Shown here one piece after another: positions 13,449 to 24,021 of a DNA stretch of 64,000 bases. A program made the position numbers and the translations under genes. Each line of letters opens with the position of its first letter. Positions within the stretch are counted from its first letter, which is position 1. The notes beneath the pieces were generated by a model, which saw only the letters and a list, made by a program, of their open reading frames with translations, did not search any database and was not told where the DNA came from. Origin of the DNA: Streblospio benedicti (lineage: Eukaryota > Annelida > Polychaeta > Spionida > Spionidae); contig CM032666.1 in the NCBI GenBank assembly GCA_019095985.1, positions 36,074,161-36,138,160 on the forward strand, in the 5' to 3' direction.

Positions 13449-13697
13449 TTACGACCACTTTCCTAAGTCAATAACAAATGAGTGGTATACGTCCAGACGA
13501 GATGCCAGGTCCGTTGGGTAATAATTAATTGATCCGGCTCTGGTGATTAATCCGAATTTGTTGGCAAGAACTCCAGAACGATTGGCACGGAATTGTGTAC
13601 CTTCGCTACCAGCATAGGCACCGGCATCAGTTGTTGTGGACATTATTCCTAGTATAGTAGCACACTGTATTGAAAAAATAATACTAAAGGAAGTCAT
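13449..13697 (-). CDS. Orphan coding-like exon, possible small secreted protein
   Basis: An open frame of 82 codons ending in TAA. It can be read as a single-exon protein starting MTSFSIIFSIQCATILGIM, a plausible signal peptide. It can also be read as a terminal exon entered after the polypyrimidine tract and CAG that lie inside that stretch. The remainder (AYAGSEGTQFRANRSG, ANKFGLITRAG, YYPTDLASRLDVYHSFVID) has balanced composition and does not look like random AT-rich translation. No family recognised. No partner exon was found upstream with certainty. Function unknown. Confidence 0.4.
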   Translation of the reverse strand: MTSFSIIFSIQCATILGIMSTTTDAGAYAGSEGTQFRANRSGVLANKFGLITRAGSINYYPTDLASRLDVYHSFVIDLGKWS

Positions 13698-13989
13698 TCA
13701 AAAATCAAATATCTGTTCAATATTCTAAGGCGTGTTTAGAAGTTTACAAAGAATGATATACAGTACATTCATATGTAGACCCTAGAAATTATGATGGAAG
13801 TAGGTGGATGGATGGGTTGATAAGTGGTCATGAGACATCAAATTCCACTCAAATGCATGTCCCCCCATATCTGTTCTTCAGACTCTTTTCATTTGAAGTG
13901 TGGTTGAGGTGCTATGGTGAGGTATTGATTTTGAACATTTAGAACTTTTACTAATAAAAAAAACCCACCACAACCCCCCTTTTCCACCA

Positions 13990-14240
13990 CACACACCTTG
14001 GTATGTATTGTTTGTAGCATCTGTAACTAAATGGATAGGAAGTTTGACTGGTGACCAGATTGAGAAAGTCGTGGATTCGATTCCAGGTCGGGTCTGGTGG
14101 TGAGTGTTGAGCAAAATAATCTCTAAGCAGTTTCACTCTGCTCTGTGGTACAGGGAAGGCGAGTTAAGAGACTAATAAGCATGTCTGTGCTAGGGTTGCA
14201 ACATGCTGTATGCTTCCCGGAGCTAAGAAATGTGACCAGG
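13990..14240 (+). repeat. tRNA-derived SINE copy
   Basis: A B-box-like GTGGATTCGATTCCAGG follows a tRNA-like head (AGGAAGTTTGACTGGTGACC). The body GGTGGTGAGTGTTGAGCAAA continues past the tRNA part. The same head and body recur, diverged, at 48190-48330 and 11655-11765 on the minus strand, which supports a dispersed SINE family. Confidence 0.6.
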
Positions 14241-14720
14241 ATGTCAATGAACAAGTTGTGAATGTAGAATCGTCTGATCCTGCGTTGACTTAAGACTCAC
14301 ATTTGCATAAGCATTGGTCATATCTTAGATTTGCCATAATCAGGATTTATCAACATCTCGTATGTGTGATGGAAAACACCGTCTAAACATTTTGAACACT
14401 ATGCATACAATGAATAATGCATTTAGTATTTGGCTCGTGATAAGTTTTACATACATCAACACCAGTTATTGTGACAGAGTCCCAAATCATGGTATTTTAC
14501 CAAATATACATCTGTTATAGCCTCGCTTATTACATTGTATAGTTTGCAGTCAATTCGGTTTCCACATCACAATTCTTACTGAATAAACAAATCAATGATG
14601 TACCTAATCTTAAGACAAACTAGATTCAACTCACTACCAACTGCCTCATTTATTGTATACTACAAGAAAATATGAGTTTCTTTTACAATCACAAGACTGT
14701 TAGTTCTTTGGAACATGGAG

Positions 14721-15155
<435 letters not shown>

Positions 15156-15179
15156 ACATACGTATGCATGATCGATAGT

Positions 15180-15276
15180 GGACATGCCAAAACACCCCGT
15201 GAAAATGAAATAATTTGGTGGGTAAATTGGGTGTGTGTGGCGTGTGGCCCTGGCGCCCCCACAATCCGGATCTGCC
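15180..15276. mobile_element. Partial GGCAGATCC-end MITE
   Basis: The right half of the small element seen whole at 36183-36332: CACCCCGTGAAAATGAA, GGCGCCCCC and the end CCGGATCTGCC. The left end is lost next to the TG tract. Confidence 0.45.
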
Positions 15277-16526
15277 TGTGGGAATGTTGTTCTATGCTTG
15301 CCTCGTTCTATGTCTTTCGGTCAGTCTGTCCGAGTCTTTACCCATACATGTCTGCCCGCTCTCTCTTGTACTCCCTCTATCGACTATCTACCTCTGAGTC
15401 TCTCTGTATATAAAAAGCGGAACCTCTGTTTTAAGGACACCTATCCCATGTGGACACGTGTTTCACTTCTTCCTTTCACAATATATCATATAAAAAGTTT
15501 ATCTCTCTTTTACGAACACCTGGCCTGTCCTGACACGTTTCACCTCTCCTGAAGCTGTCCACATAAGATAGGTTCCTCTGTATCAATATCCATACAATGT
15601 ATTTACAAGCCATTCTTTTAAGTTATTTGTAGGTTTAACTCTCACTATAATTATACTTTAGAAGCAAACTTACCTCTCTTCCGTTGGCCTAAAAAGTCTC
15701 TCTAATCCTTTACCCCCAGAATCCGCAATTTTCCCATGTGTGGGCATGGTGATTATAACTTGTATTTATTTGTTAACTTATTCGTCAAGAACAACAATAG
15801 TTGAGAACTACTTTCTGATAAGCATACATGATAGTCATATCATGTTATGATAATTATGTTTTAATGTACATAGATGTGCAATAAATCCATGCCAAAGTAT
15901 GGTATATCCACACAGTTCAAGCTTATAAACAATTAAATCAATCACTTAAAAGTCACTTATGAAATATGAAGATGATCTTTTCTTATCATCAACACTCTAC
16001 CGTAGAAAAAGACGAGACAAGTTCTAGTGTACTGCAAAATGTGAAAAACTATAACATGATATCCTACGGTCCTTCCAAAGGCAAAATTCCTATATTTACA
16101 AAAGTCCAAAAGCAGTTGTTTTCTTTGTAAAAGACTTACAAATCAGTGTAAATATTTCTATTCTGAATGATGTAATGCATGCGTTTCCAGCATCCATATA
16201 AAATGATCCCCGGGATCGAAGTGATCATTCAATATTAGGACAAGAACCAATCAAACCCTTCGAGGGGCACTTCATTGTTTGCTAGAAGAATGAAATCTTT
16301 ATTACATATTTGTCAATATAACAGTCTATTGGAAAAAGTTACTCTTTTTCAAAGACACCTGCATGTTTGACTTGATTTAGATAAAAATCTTCTGGATGAA
16401 AGGATATGTGATCACAAAATCAACAGAGTCGTTCATTCCAGATAATTAGATTCCCATACGAAATGTGACAAAATCTATTGACACTTCCATTGCATGCGGT
16501 GGGGTGTTCTCAAAAGATAATTGTTT

Positions 16527-16718
16527 TACAGAAGACACTCTCTTTTAAGACCACACGTGGGACTTGTCTGAAGAGGTCTCAGTGGAGAGGTGGTCTCTCT
16601 ATGGAGGTTCACTTTTGGTGACTTTCTTTGAAGACTTGGAACTACTATACTAAAAACTGCTTTTATGGTAGATGTGGTCTTTCTACGAAAGTGGTCTTAA
16701 CGAGAGGTTCTACTGTAT
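16527..16718. mobile_element. pogo/Tigger-like MITE copy
   Basis: Right end GAGGTTCTACTGTA is intact with the TA target. The left end TACAGAAGACACTC is diverged. The interior repeats GAGGTGGTCTC-type words. No coding capacity. Confidence 0.65.
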
Positions 16719-17887
16719 ATAACAGTATATATCTACAATGTGCCAAATGAAATGGAACAGTTTACAAATTGCATGAAGCAAATGTTCAATCAATTGCAAC
16801 TAATAGATGATTATTTGTGCCAAATGTATCTTTTTTATTCTTGTCAGTGCCATCATTTCAACCATTTTTGTTGTCGTTGGTAACTATTGTTAAAGGTAAC
16901 AAAACTAAAGCCAAGCCGAGTGCGTGTTTGTGATTTCTGAGTGCTACGTATTTTGTTTAGTTATGGAATCATCAAACATTACCAGAAGTCGAGGGCATGT
17001 TAGATGGAAACCGTTTTCAGTAATCATATTGAGTGCCTGCCCCCCCCCCCACCCCCACGCGGGTCTAACTGTACATTGAACGACATACACACCCTCCACC
17101 ATCACCGAAACCCCGCAAAAATCAACTAACAACAAGCAAACAAACAAACAGAAAGGACATACAAATAATAAAATAACAATACGTCATTACCTGCAGAATA
17201 CCCGCACATACGGAAAAGACCGTGCAGTTGGTTGTGCCCCAGCATAATTAACCTCTAGAGGGAACTTGAAACAGGATGACCCAGAAACAAGAAAAAAAGG
17301 AAATAATAAAAAAATGAGACCCCCCCTAAAAACAAAAACAAAACACAAGACACACAAAAAAGCAATTTGACCATTCCTATTAAAAAGTACTTTCATTTGT
17401 TCGTAGAGTGCCACAAATCTACTGATCTATTGAAAATGACATTTTAGGGGGAATGAATGGGGCACGATCACAACATCACTATGTCAAGAGTACTATACAT
17501 CTATAGAGATTTCAAAAATAAAGTGTATGCGGGGAATTCAGACAGACTTCCTGTTGCGATCAACCCCGACCCCATATTTTCACTCATATACACTCAAATA
17601 ATAGATCAAACAAACAGCTGAACAGACAGACAGACAGACAAACAAACAAACAAACAAACAAACAAACAAACAGAAAACAAAACAAAGCACACCAAATGAT
17701 ATACTAGCTAACACGCAGTTTTTATAAACAAAACAATAATAATGGCAGTTCACGAGCGATTTCAAAACAACAATAGTGATGGGCGTCACTTTAGTCAATA
17801 TGTCAGCTATTGAAGCTGTCGTCTGCCAAAATGTACACTTATGGTGAAAATAATGGCACACACATAAAAATTGACCATGTCAACACA

Positions 17888-17895
17888 TATATAAA
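17888..17895 (+). promoter_or_regulatory. TATA box of the small secreted Tyr/Arg-rich protein gene
   Basis: TATATAAA 83 bp upstream of the start codon at 17978. Initiation about 30 bp downstream would leave a 5' UTR near 55 bp. Confidence 0.6.
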
Positions 17896-17977
17896 TTGAC
17901 CACGACTACGTTCGTTTGTTTAATGTTTGTATTTTGCACAGCTTTGCAAAAGTCAGTGTGATATATCAAAATAAAAA

Positions 17978-18792
17978 ATGGATGCAAAAGTTTCGATCGT
18001 GTTGAATGGTTTTCTTTTATACCTACTGGTACATCAAGTTTTCGCTTATAGGTAAGTAAAAAAAATATATTTTCGGTTCCTATAGAGAACTTCTTCAAGA
18101 ACACAGTAAACTGTTTCACAACTGTAAAACATATAAAGAACTTAAGAATGAAATACAATGTAGTCTTGAGAGCAGATGGATTTGGAAAAATACATGTTTA
18201 TTACTGATTAGCATGTGGGTTATTTGCATACTACAATGCTAATAAACGCTCACGTTGTATACTGGCCAGGAGTTATTTGAAATCGATCACTAAGGAACAC
18301 AAACGAAATGGTAGTATGTAACTTTTGTTTAATTTACTGAATCTTGGTCGTTTTAAGACTAAACCCTAAAATCTTGACAGTAGAACCGTCCTATTAAGGC
18401 AGCAATGTGGCCTCAATTCCTAGAGAGGTATTTTATGCTCGCAATTTATGTAGTTTAGGTATCATGACAAATGGTCTTATATGAGAGGTGGTCTGTTAAA
18501 TAAGAGGTGGGCTAGATATCAAAGGTACATTTATATCTATTTTTCCAGACCTTCGGACAAAATGGGAGAAGATACCGACCAGTACGGAATGGTGTTTCGC
18601 GAAGACCAACAAGCTTCATCAGCTACCACTAGGTCACTCCACTCTCAGTATAGTAACAGAAACTACCATAAAATGTCTCATCGGCAAGGTGGATATTTTT
18701 CACGAGGATTTAGATTCGGATTTTTGGCTCCTTCAAGACCAAGCTACAGGGTGCGTTATGGATATGGCAGTTACCCAGAGTATCTATTCTAA
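17978..18792 (+). CDS. Small secreted Arg/Ser/Tyr/Gly-rich protein
   Basis: Two exons, 17978-18051 and 18549-18792, joined in phase 2; 105 residues. Exon 1 encodes only a signal peptide (MDAKVSIVLNGFLLYLLVHQ then VFAY), with a good GTAAGT donor. Exon 2 follows a TTTTTCCAG acceptor and encodes an acidic patch (GEDTDQYG), a Ser/Gln/Asn-rich middle and a C-terminus rich in Arg, Gly, Tyr and aromatic residues (GGYFSRGFRFGF, VRYGYGSYPEYLF). No cysteine in the mature part. It has a TATA box upstream and AATAAA at 18851, so it looks like a compact complete gene. No family recognised. The composition resembles extracellular matrix or shell/byssus-type structural proteins, or a secreted precursor; this is inference. 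The intron carries a MITE (from 18378). A divergently diverse second secreted gene lies 4 kb away. Confidence 0.75.
18378..18515. mobile_element. MITE fragment in the intron of the small secreted protein gene
   Basis: Begins CAGTAGAACCGTCCTATTAAGG; later words GAGAGGTGGTCTGTTAAATA fit the interior of the pogo-like MITE. The right terminal repeat is not clear. It ends about 30 bp before the splice acceptor. Confidence 0.5.
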
Positions 18793-18850
18793 AATATGAT
18801 GGATGTTTACAGAAGATGATTTGTTAAATTCAATTACCTCTGCAAATGCC

Positions 18851-18856
18851 AATAAA
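18851..18856 (+). terminator. Poly(A) signal of the small secreted protein gene
   Basis: AATAAA 59 bp after the stop codon, giving a short 3' UTR consistent with a highly expressed compact gene. Confidence 0.65.
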
Positions 18857-19448
18857 AATAGGCAGTTGTGCTGGTGACTTTGCAATTCCTTTTTCTTTTG
18901 ACCCGTTGATTTATATATCATATGGATACGTTTTCACATTCAACATCTTCATCAATTTGGGGTTTATTATCATTATTATCAAGTTCCAAAGTTATTGAAA
19001 ATAACCCCTCATTCAAAGATTAAAAATCTCGTGGAACACTCTTCACGGTCCCAGCCAACCTGAACTCCAGGAAAAATTTTGGTACATGTAATGCAACCTG
19101 AAACTGTCAAGAAAAGCTTGAAAAGGAAACTTCAGTCTTGAAAACAGTTTTTAAAAAACGATCATACAACGTCAAAACGCTGCCTTAAAAAGAAGCAGAA
19201 AAGAACACTAAAACGTTAAAAGAAAAAAAGGTTATTGGTATAATTACGGCGTAAATCTAACCCAGCTCTCCCAGTTAAAAAAAGCAACTTAACCTGCAGG
19301 GAGATATTTTAATACAGGCACGTGCTCAGCTTTTAGTAAGGGGGAGGGTCGTTTTTCTCCTCCGGGCTGTCGTCCAATACCTTTACACGGTATCCCTGAC
19401 CATTTCATATGTAACCTTATTGGAATAAGATATGCAATACTTTGTGAT

Positions 19449-19556
19449 CAAAGGCAACTGCATCAATGGCATTGAGATGCTAAAATGATAGAGAAAGAGT
19501 TATCTCATCCAATATCAAACTTCCTCACAAAGTTGATTGATGCAGTTGCCTTTGCT
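19449..19556. repeat. Short inverted repeat (hairpin)
   Basis: CAAAGGCAACTGCATCAAT near 19450 reappears as its exact reverse complement near 19537, separated by about 68 bp. It could be the ends of a tiny foldback element or a stem-loop. Confidence 0.6.
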
Positions 19557-20989
19557 GGTGATAATATATAGATATACAGATAATATATATACTAGTATAA
19601 TTTTGAAATTGAAATAGTCCTTGGAAAGCCCTTTTAATATCTATACAAAGTGCTGATTTATGAAACACGGTTAGTCTTTTTTCTTTGTCCTAATGTTATT
19701 GCTCTGTATGTTCTTGTTGGTGACGTATGAGGTCCAGAACAGTATTTGTTTGTTCATATGGCCCACTAGCTACACCTAAATGTTTAGTTTACAGTAAGAG
19801 TGAAATTATAAAGTGTATCCTAGGTTGCCACGTTGAAATTTTAGTTAAAAAAATCAAAAGCCTGCCATGAAACATTTTCAAGGAGGAGGCAAATGCACTA
19901 TTCTTAAGTTTATATCAATGTTTTATTTAGTTATGTTGTATGTTATCGTGTCAAAAGGTGTAATTATGAGTACATTTAAAAAAAAAACTTGTTTTATACG
20001 TTCAACATGTTTTAATATACTCGTTTTATATGTTCAACATGAACTCGTAGTAAACATTGTACAAGTGCAAATGTCTAATATGTTTTTTTTTTTCTACTAT
20101 ATGAAATAAGTAGTAGTCTCTAAATGGGTCAGCTTTTGACTTTTAACGTATATATGTGAAAATGTTTAATAATTGTAATGTGATGTGAGGCATTATTAAA
20201 CATATTCTTAGTCTTAGTCTTATACTATTCATAATTGCTGGTACTGGCATTGCTAAGCTCAACTTGAGTTTAGGAGTCATATTTTTTATGCACAAAAGCC
20301 TTTATATTTCTATTCAATAAATGGAAAGTTGGCAACCTATCTTGGATCTATATTTTGCTTAAAGTTTTTATTCTTCACGGAAATATAATAGAGTTGCAAA
20401 CAAAATATTCTAAACTGCTATTTTACTATACATATTTCAATGTGAAAACAACACCTGCAGGGTGCTTCACATATTACCTCAGAACTCGCAACGGGGTGAC
20501 ATGTTTGTTTGTTTTTTTAATTTTTAATCGAAACAGTTTGATCTTTTCAATGGTTATCTTTAAAAAACAAACAAAAGACTGTTTCGTACATCCTTTAGAT
20601 TACAAGTAGAAAAAAAAACATGACATCCCATCGGTTAGAGGTGGCTGTGCATTGGGTTGCACTGACTGTCCATAAATGCACAATGCACACCACGAACTAC
20701 TGAACAATAATGCGAATTGACATTATCCGCGTGGTTTAGGATTTGGTACTTCTACAGACTATATAGACATAGAAAGTAGACACCCAACCTAGAGGCATCA
20801 ATGGTTTTTGGTTCGATGGGGATTCCCTACCATTTTTAGTGCTGCCACCTAAATACTGGAGGAAATGTTACATACATAACAAAACAGACACCATGCGTTT
20901 GTTCATAGATGATATAGAGCTAAAGTACTGCAAAATGTAAGTGTGGGAGAAAATTATACATTTTTGATACTTATCTATGAACAACTGTA

Positions 20990-21318
20990 TACAGTAGAAC
21001 CTCTGTATTAGGACCACCTTTGAGACCAGTGTTAGGTGGTCCTATTAGAGAGGTGATCTCTATAAAGAGGTTCATTTTAGTAGCTCTATGAAGGTTTGGG
21101 ACCATTTTCTTATTATACAGGTGGTCTCAATAGAGATGTGGCCTCTCTAGTCTCTATTGAGACCATCACTATAAAAAGCCATTTCTCATGGCCCCACCCC
21201 TCCAGAAAATGCATCATAATAACCTTAATTAAGAGACCTCCTATTTATTGAAACCGTCTGAGGCCAGTCGCCTGTGCACGCGGTCTAATATAGAGAGATT
21301 ATCCTGCAATTACAGCAT
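20990..21318. mobile_element. pogo/Tigger-like MITE, longer copy
   Basis: Left end TACAGTAGAACCTCTGTATT is well preserved. The interior carries repeated, partly palindromic GGTCTC and TAGAGAGGT words. The right end near TAGAGAGATTATCCTGCA is degraded. It looks like two overlapping copies, one inside the other. Confidence 0.6.
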
Positions 21319-22488
21319 AAAGTACTAAGTTAAAAAGTATTTTTGACTCATTTTTTGGCGGTTGGTACCATGTTCACAAGTCAGTCACTAGGGACAGGGT
21401 GTGTGATCTAGGGCCCTAGCACACCTGCCTGGCACGAAGCTTGAAAAGAACCGCTCATGCATGCCATTGGGGCTAGGTGTGGGGTTTCTTTGAAATACCA
21501 ACCTTAAACCATATAGATTTCATTACAACGTACAAACGAAATGTTCTTTTAATGAGAACCCATCTTATGCCTCCCGCTCAAGTGGTTTACATTAAATCCC
21601 GTGAAGATACGGCGTCGACACTGTTGACTACAGGCTGTTTCAAATGTATCATATGGGCATATCATGTAGTGCATATGCGCTTGGTGATACACACATTGAA
21701 ACATTCTATAGAATCTACAGAAACACACGAGGCCCATATGATGTCTGCCTGACAGGCATGTATCACTCTGTGAGAAAATATCTGTCATCACGTTGCTTAT
21801 TTCACTCGAACATCAGTGAACTCATGATAAAGGCTTCACTCAAGAATTAATCCTCTTTCATTGAACCCAATCACTGCTTGAATGCTAATGAGGGTCGGAT
21901 TCAGTGGACGAAAAGAAAAACGAAAAAATGAAAGAATGTTGTAAAAATGGACTATTCATTTATTACTTTTCATTTTCATACAAAATACTGTGGTGTACAG
22001 ATGTGACAGTTCTGTTTTGGCACTCTTCTACAAGAAGTAATATTGTGGGCCACAAGTTGATATCTCGTGACTGCTGCAGATTCTGTAGAATGTTCCCAGA
22101 CCTGAAAAAATGCAGTACAATGTATTTAAAATGACAGGGCGATTTTTGTGGGTGATCAGGACACTGCGTGATCAGACACTGCGTGAACAAAATCCTAATT
22201 TCACAGAAATTTGAACACCCTTTATGGATTAAAACCTATTTAAATGGAGTTGGATAAAGACATTATTGCACTGCAGAGGTTGCTAATACCTGTGGTTCAA
22301 CAACTTCAAAAGCTTCATTGCTATCATTTCCTTACTAAGATGAAACAGACAGCCTTTCCAGTAGTTTGTTCTCAGCGTAAATCTTTAGAATATTACACAA
22401 TTTAACATTAGATAAAAACACAAAAGTTAGAATATTACACAATTTAACACCGGCATTTAACAATAGATAAAACAAAAGATGCCTACGC

Positions 22489-23940
22489 TTAGTAGTAGGC
22501 ACGAGGACCAGGACCATAGCCAGGACCGTAGCCAGGACCGCCATAGCCGGGGCCATAGCCGGGGCCATAGCCGTAGCCGAACTCTTCACCGTATCCATAG
22601 CCGAACCTGTCACCATATGGACCGTAACCGTAGCCGCCGCCAGGATATTTGCCTCCGTATCCATAGCCGACTCCATGGCGGCCAGGGCCATATCCATAGC
22701 CACGATCTCCGTAACTACAAAACACAATTGCAAATCATGGGCATGTCTGTGACTTTTTATGGTACGTATTTCTTTGCTTTAACATTATGTTCATACAGTA
22801 GAACCTCTAATTAAGACCACCTCTTACCGAGAGCACCTCCATGATAAAACTTTTTTCTTTCTTATTTCAGTCTCAAAATTTCATAAAATATAAATATGTG
22901 AAATGTATTATCAACATTGTAGACCATTTATAGACACACCTTGGAGTGTGAGAAGGAAGAAGTCTAAAGGGTCTGTATCTATCTTTGTATATTATTGTCT
23001 TGGATTGATATTTGTGGATGCCAGACTGGGACCTTACCTGTATGCTCTGTCGTAGCCGTAGTCCCGGCCGTAGCTCTTAGAGTAGGAAACCTCCTTCTCG
23101 TAGCCTACCTTCTTGGGAACGCTGCAACAGATAGAAAACTACATCAATAGGATGACCATACAGACAAGATATGTACTATAGTGTTGTGGGTATCACCAGA
23201 TTAATGCTGATTTACAAGTTTGTAGAAGAACTACACAACTAATTTATGTCTAGCTAGGTCTATAAAACATAATTCACTGAACTCAAAACACAGCCATATC
23301 AGAAGAAACTTGTTCTAGTGCAATAACAAAACATTGTTCATTTTGAAATACAATATAGCTTGAGGATATTATAACTAAATATACCTTCTTATCACTAACT
23401 ATACGTTATTTGGTGACTTTGAGCTTAGTCTAGACTTTATACTAGTCTACAATAGTTATACCTCGCTACGGTGACACCTTAAAGACACTTTGCAGCTAAT
23501 AGAAACACTATTTCTTTGCATGTGCTATATACTGTCACTCAATTACGTTTCACCAATAAGGACACCTCCCCAAGGTGACACAATTTCCTACTCCCACCGA
23601 GTGTTCTTAGTGTTAATAGTGAGGTTTTACAATAGTCGTATCAACGAAATAAAATGTTCTTTATAGTACTTTTCGGTTTATTTCATTATGGTTTTCGTGG
23701 TATCAGCACTTTCCCAAACACTAAAACTCAATGCCAAAATGTTTACACGAAGCAGAAGTGCATAAAAGTAAATTCACAATAAAGCAATCTTAATGCAACC
23801 ATATAAATGGATTTTTTATCTTCATTTCTATATTCATTAGTTTCGTGGTACTCAATAAACGCCAGTATCAAAATGCTACACAGTACTCACCTAGCGTAAG
23901 CAATCGCCACCAAGGCGCAGAGTACAAACAGGGTCTTCAT
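22489..23940 (-). CDS. Secreted glycine/tyrosine-rich protein (shell-matrix-like)
   Basis: Three exons on the minus strand, 23891-23940, 23038-23121 and 22489-22714; 119 residues. Exon 1 is a signal peptide (MKTLFVLCALVAIAYA), split from the rest by a phase-2 intron. Exon 2 encodes a Lys/Tyr-rich linker (VPKKVGYEKEVSYSKSYG). Exon 3 is a low-complexity domain built on GYGYGPG and GPGYGPGYG units with a few Arg, Asp and Glu, ending PRAYY. Gly and Tyr dominate and there is no cysteine after the signal peptide. This architecture resembles shematrin-type and other Gly/Tyr-rich shell matrix or adhesive proteins of molluscs, but the terminal RRKKY motif of true shematrins is absent. The likely role is extracellular structural protein (inference). 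A TATA box lies upstream. Both introns contain MITE fragments. Confidence 0.85.
22796..22855. mobile_element. MITE end in intron 2 of the Gly/Tyr-rich gene
   Basis: TACAGTAGAACCTCTAATTAAGACC is a clear terminal sequence of the pogo-like MITE; the rest of the copy is degraded or deleted. Confidence 0.6.
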
Positions 23941-24014
23941 GGCTGCTGCGGATGGATACTTCTGAACCGAAAACAGTCCGTAGAGTGAATGCCGACACCC
24001 CACAACGCCGCTCC

Positions 24015-24021
24015 TTTTATA
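24015..24021 (-). promoter_or_regulatory. TATA box of the Gly/Tyr-rich protein gene
   Basis: TATAAAA on the minus strand, 75 bp upstream of the start codon at 23940. Good spacing for a short 5' UTR. Confidence 0.65.

Larger units (their letters stand above)
18793..22488. other. Intergenic region between the two secreted protein genes
   Basis: AT-rich. Holds the hairpin at 19449-19556 and a MITE at 20990-21318, plus scattered simple sequence. Short open frames on both strands here show no conserved motif or splice support. No gene called. Confidence 0.5.

Noticed and set aside
22335-22814. 132- and 111-codon frames opposite or offset to the Gly/Tyr-rich exon
   Set aside because: They are shadows created by the GGNTAY repeats of the real minus-strand exon 22489-22714.
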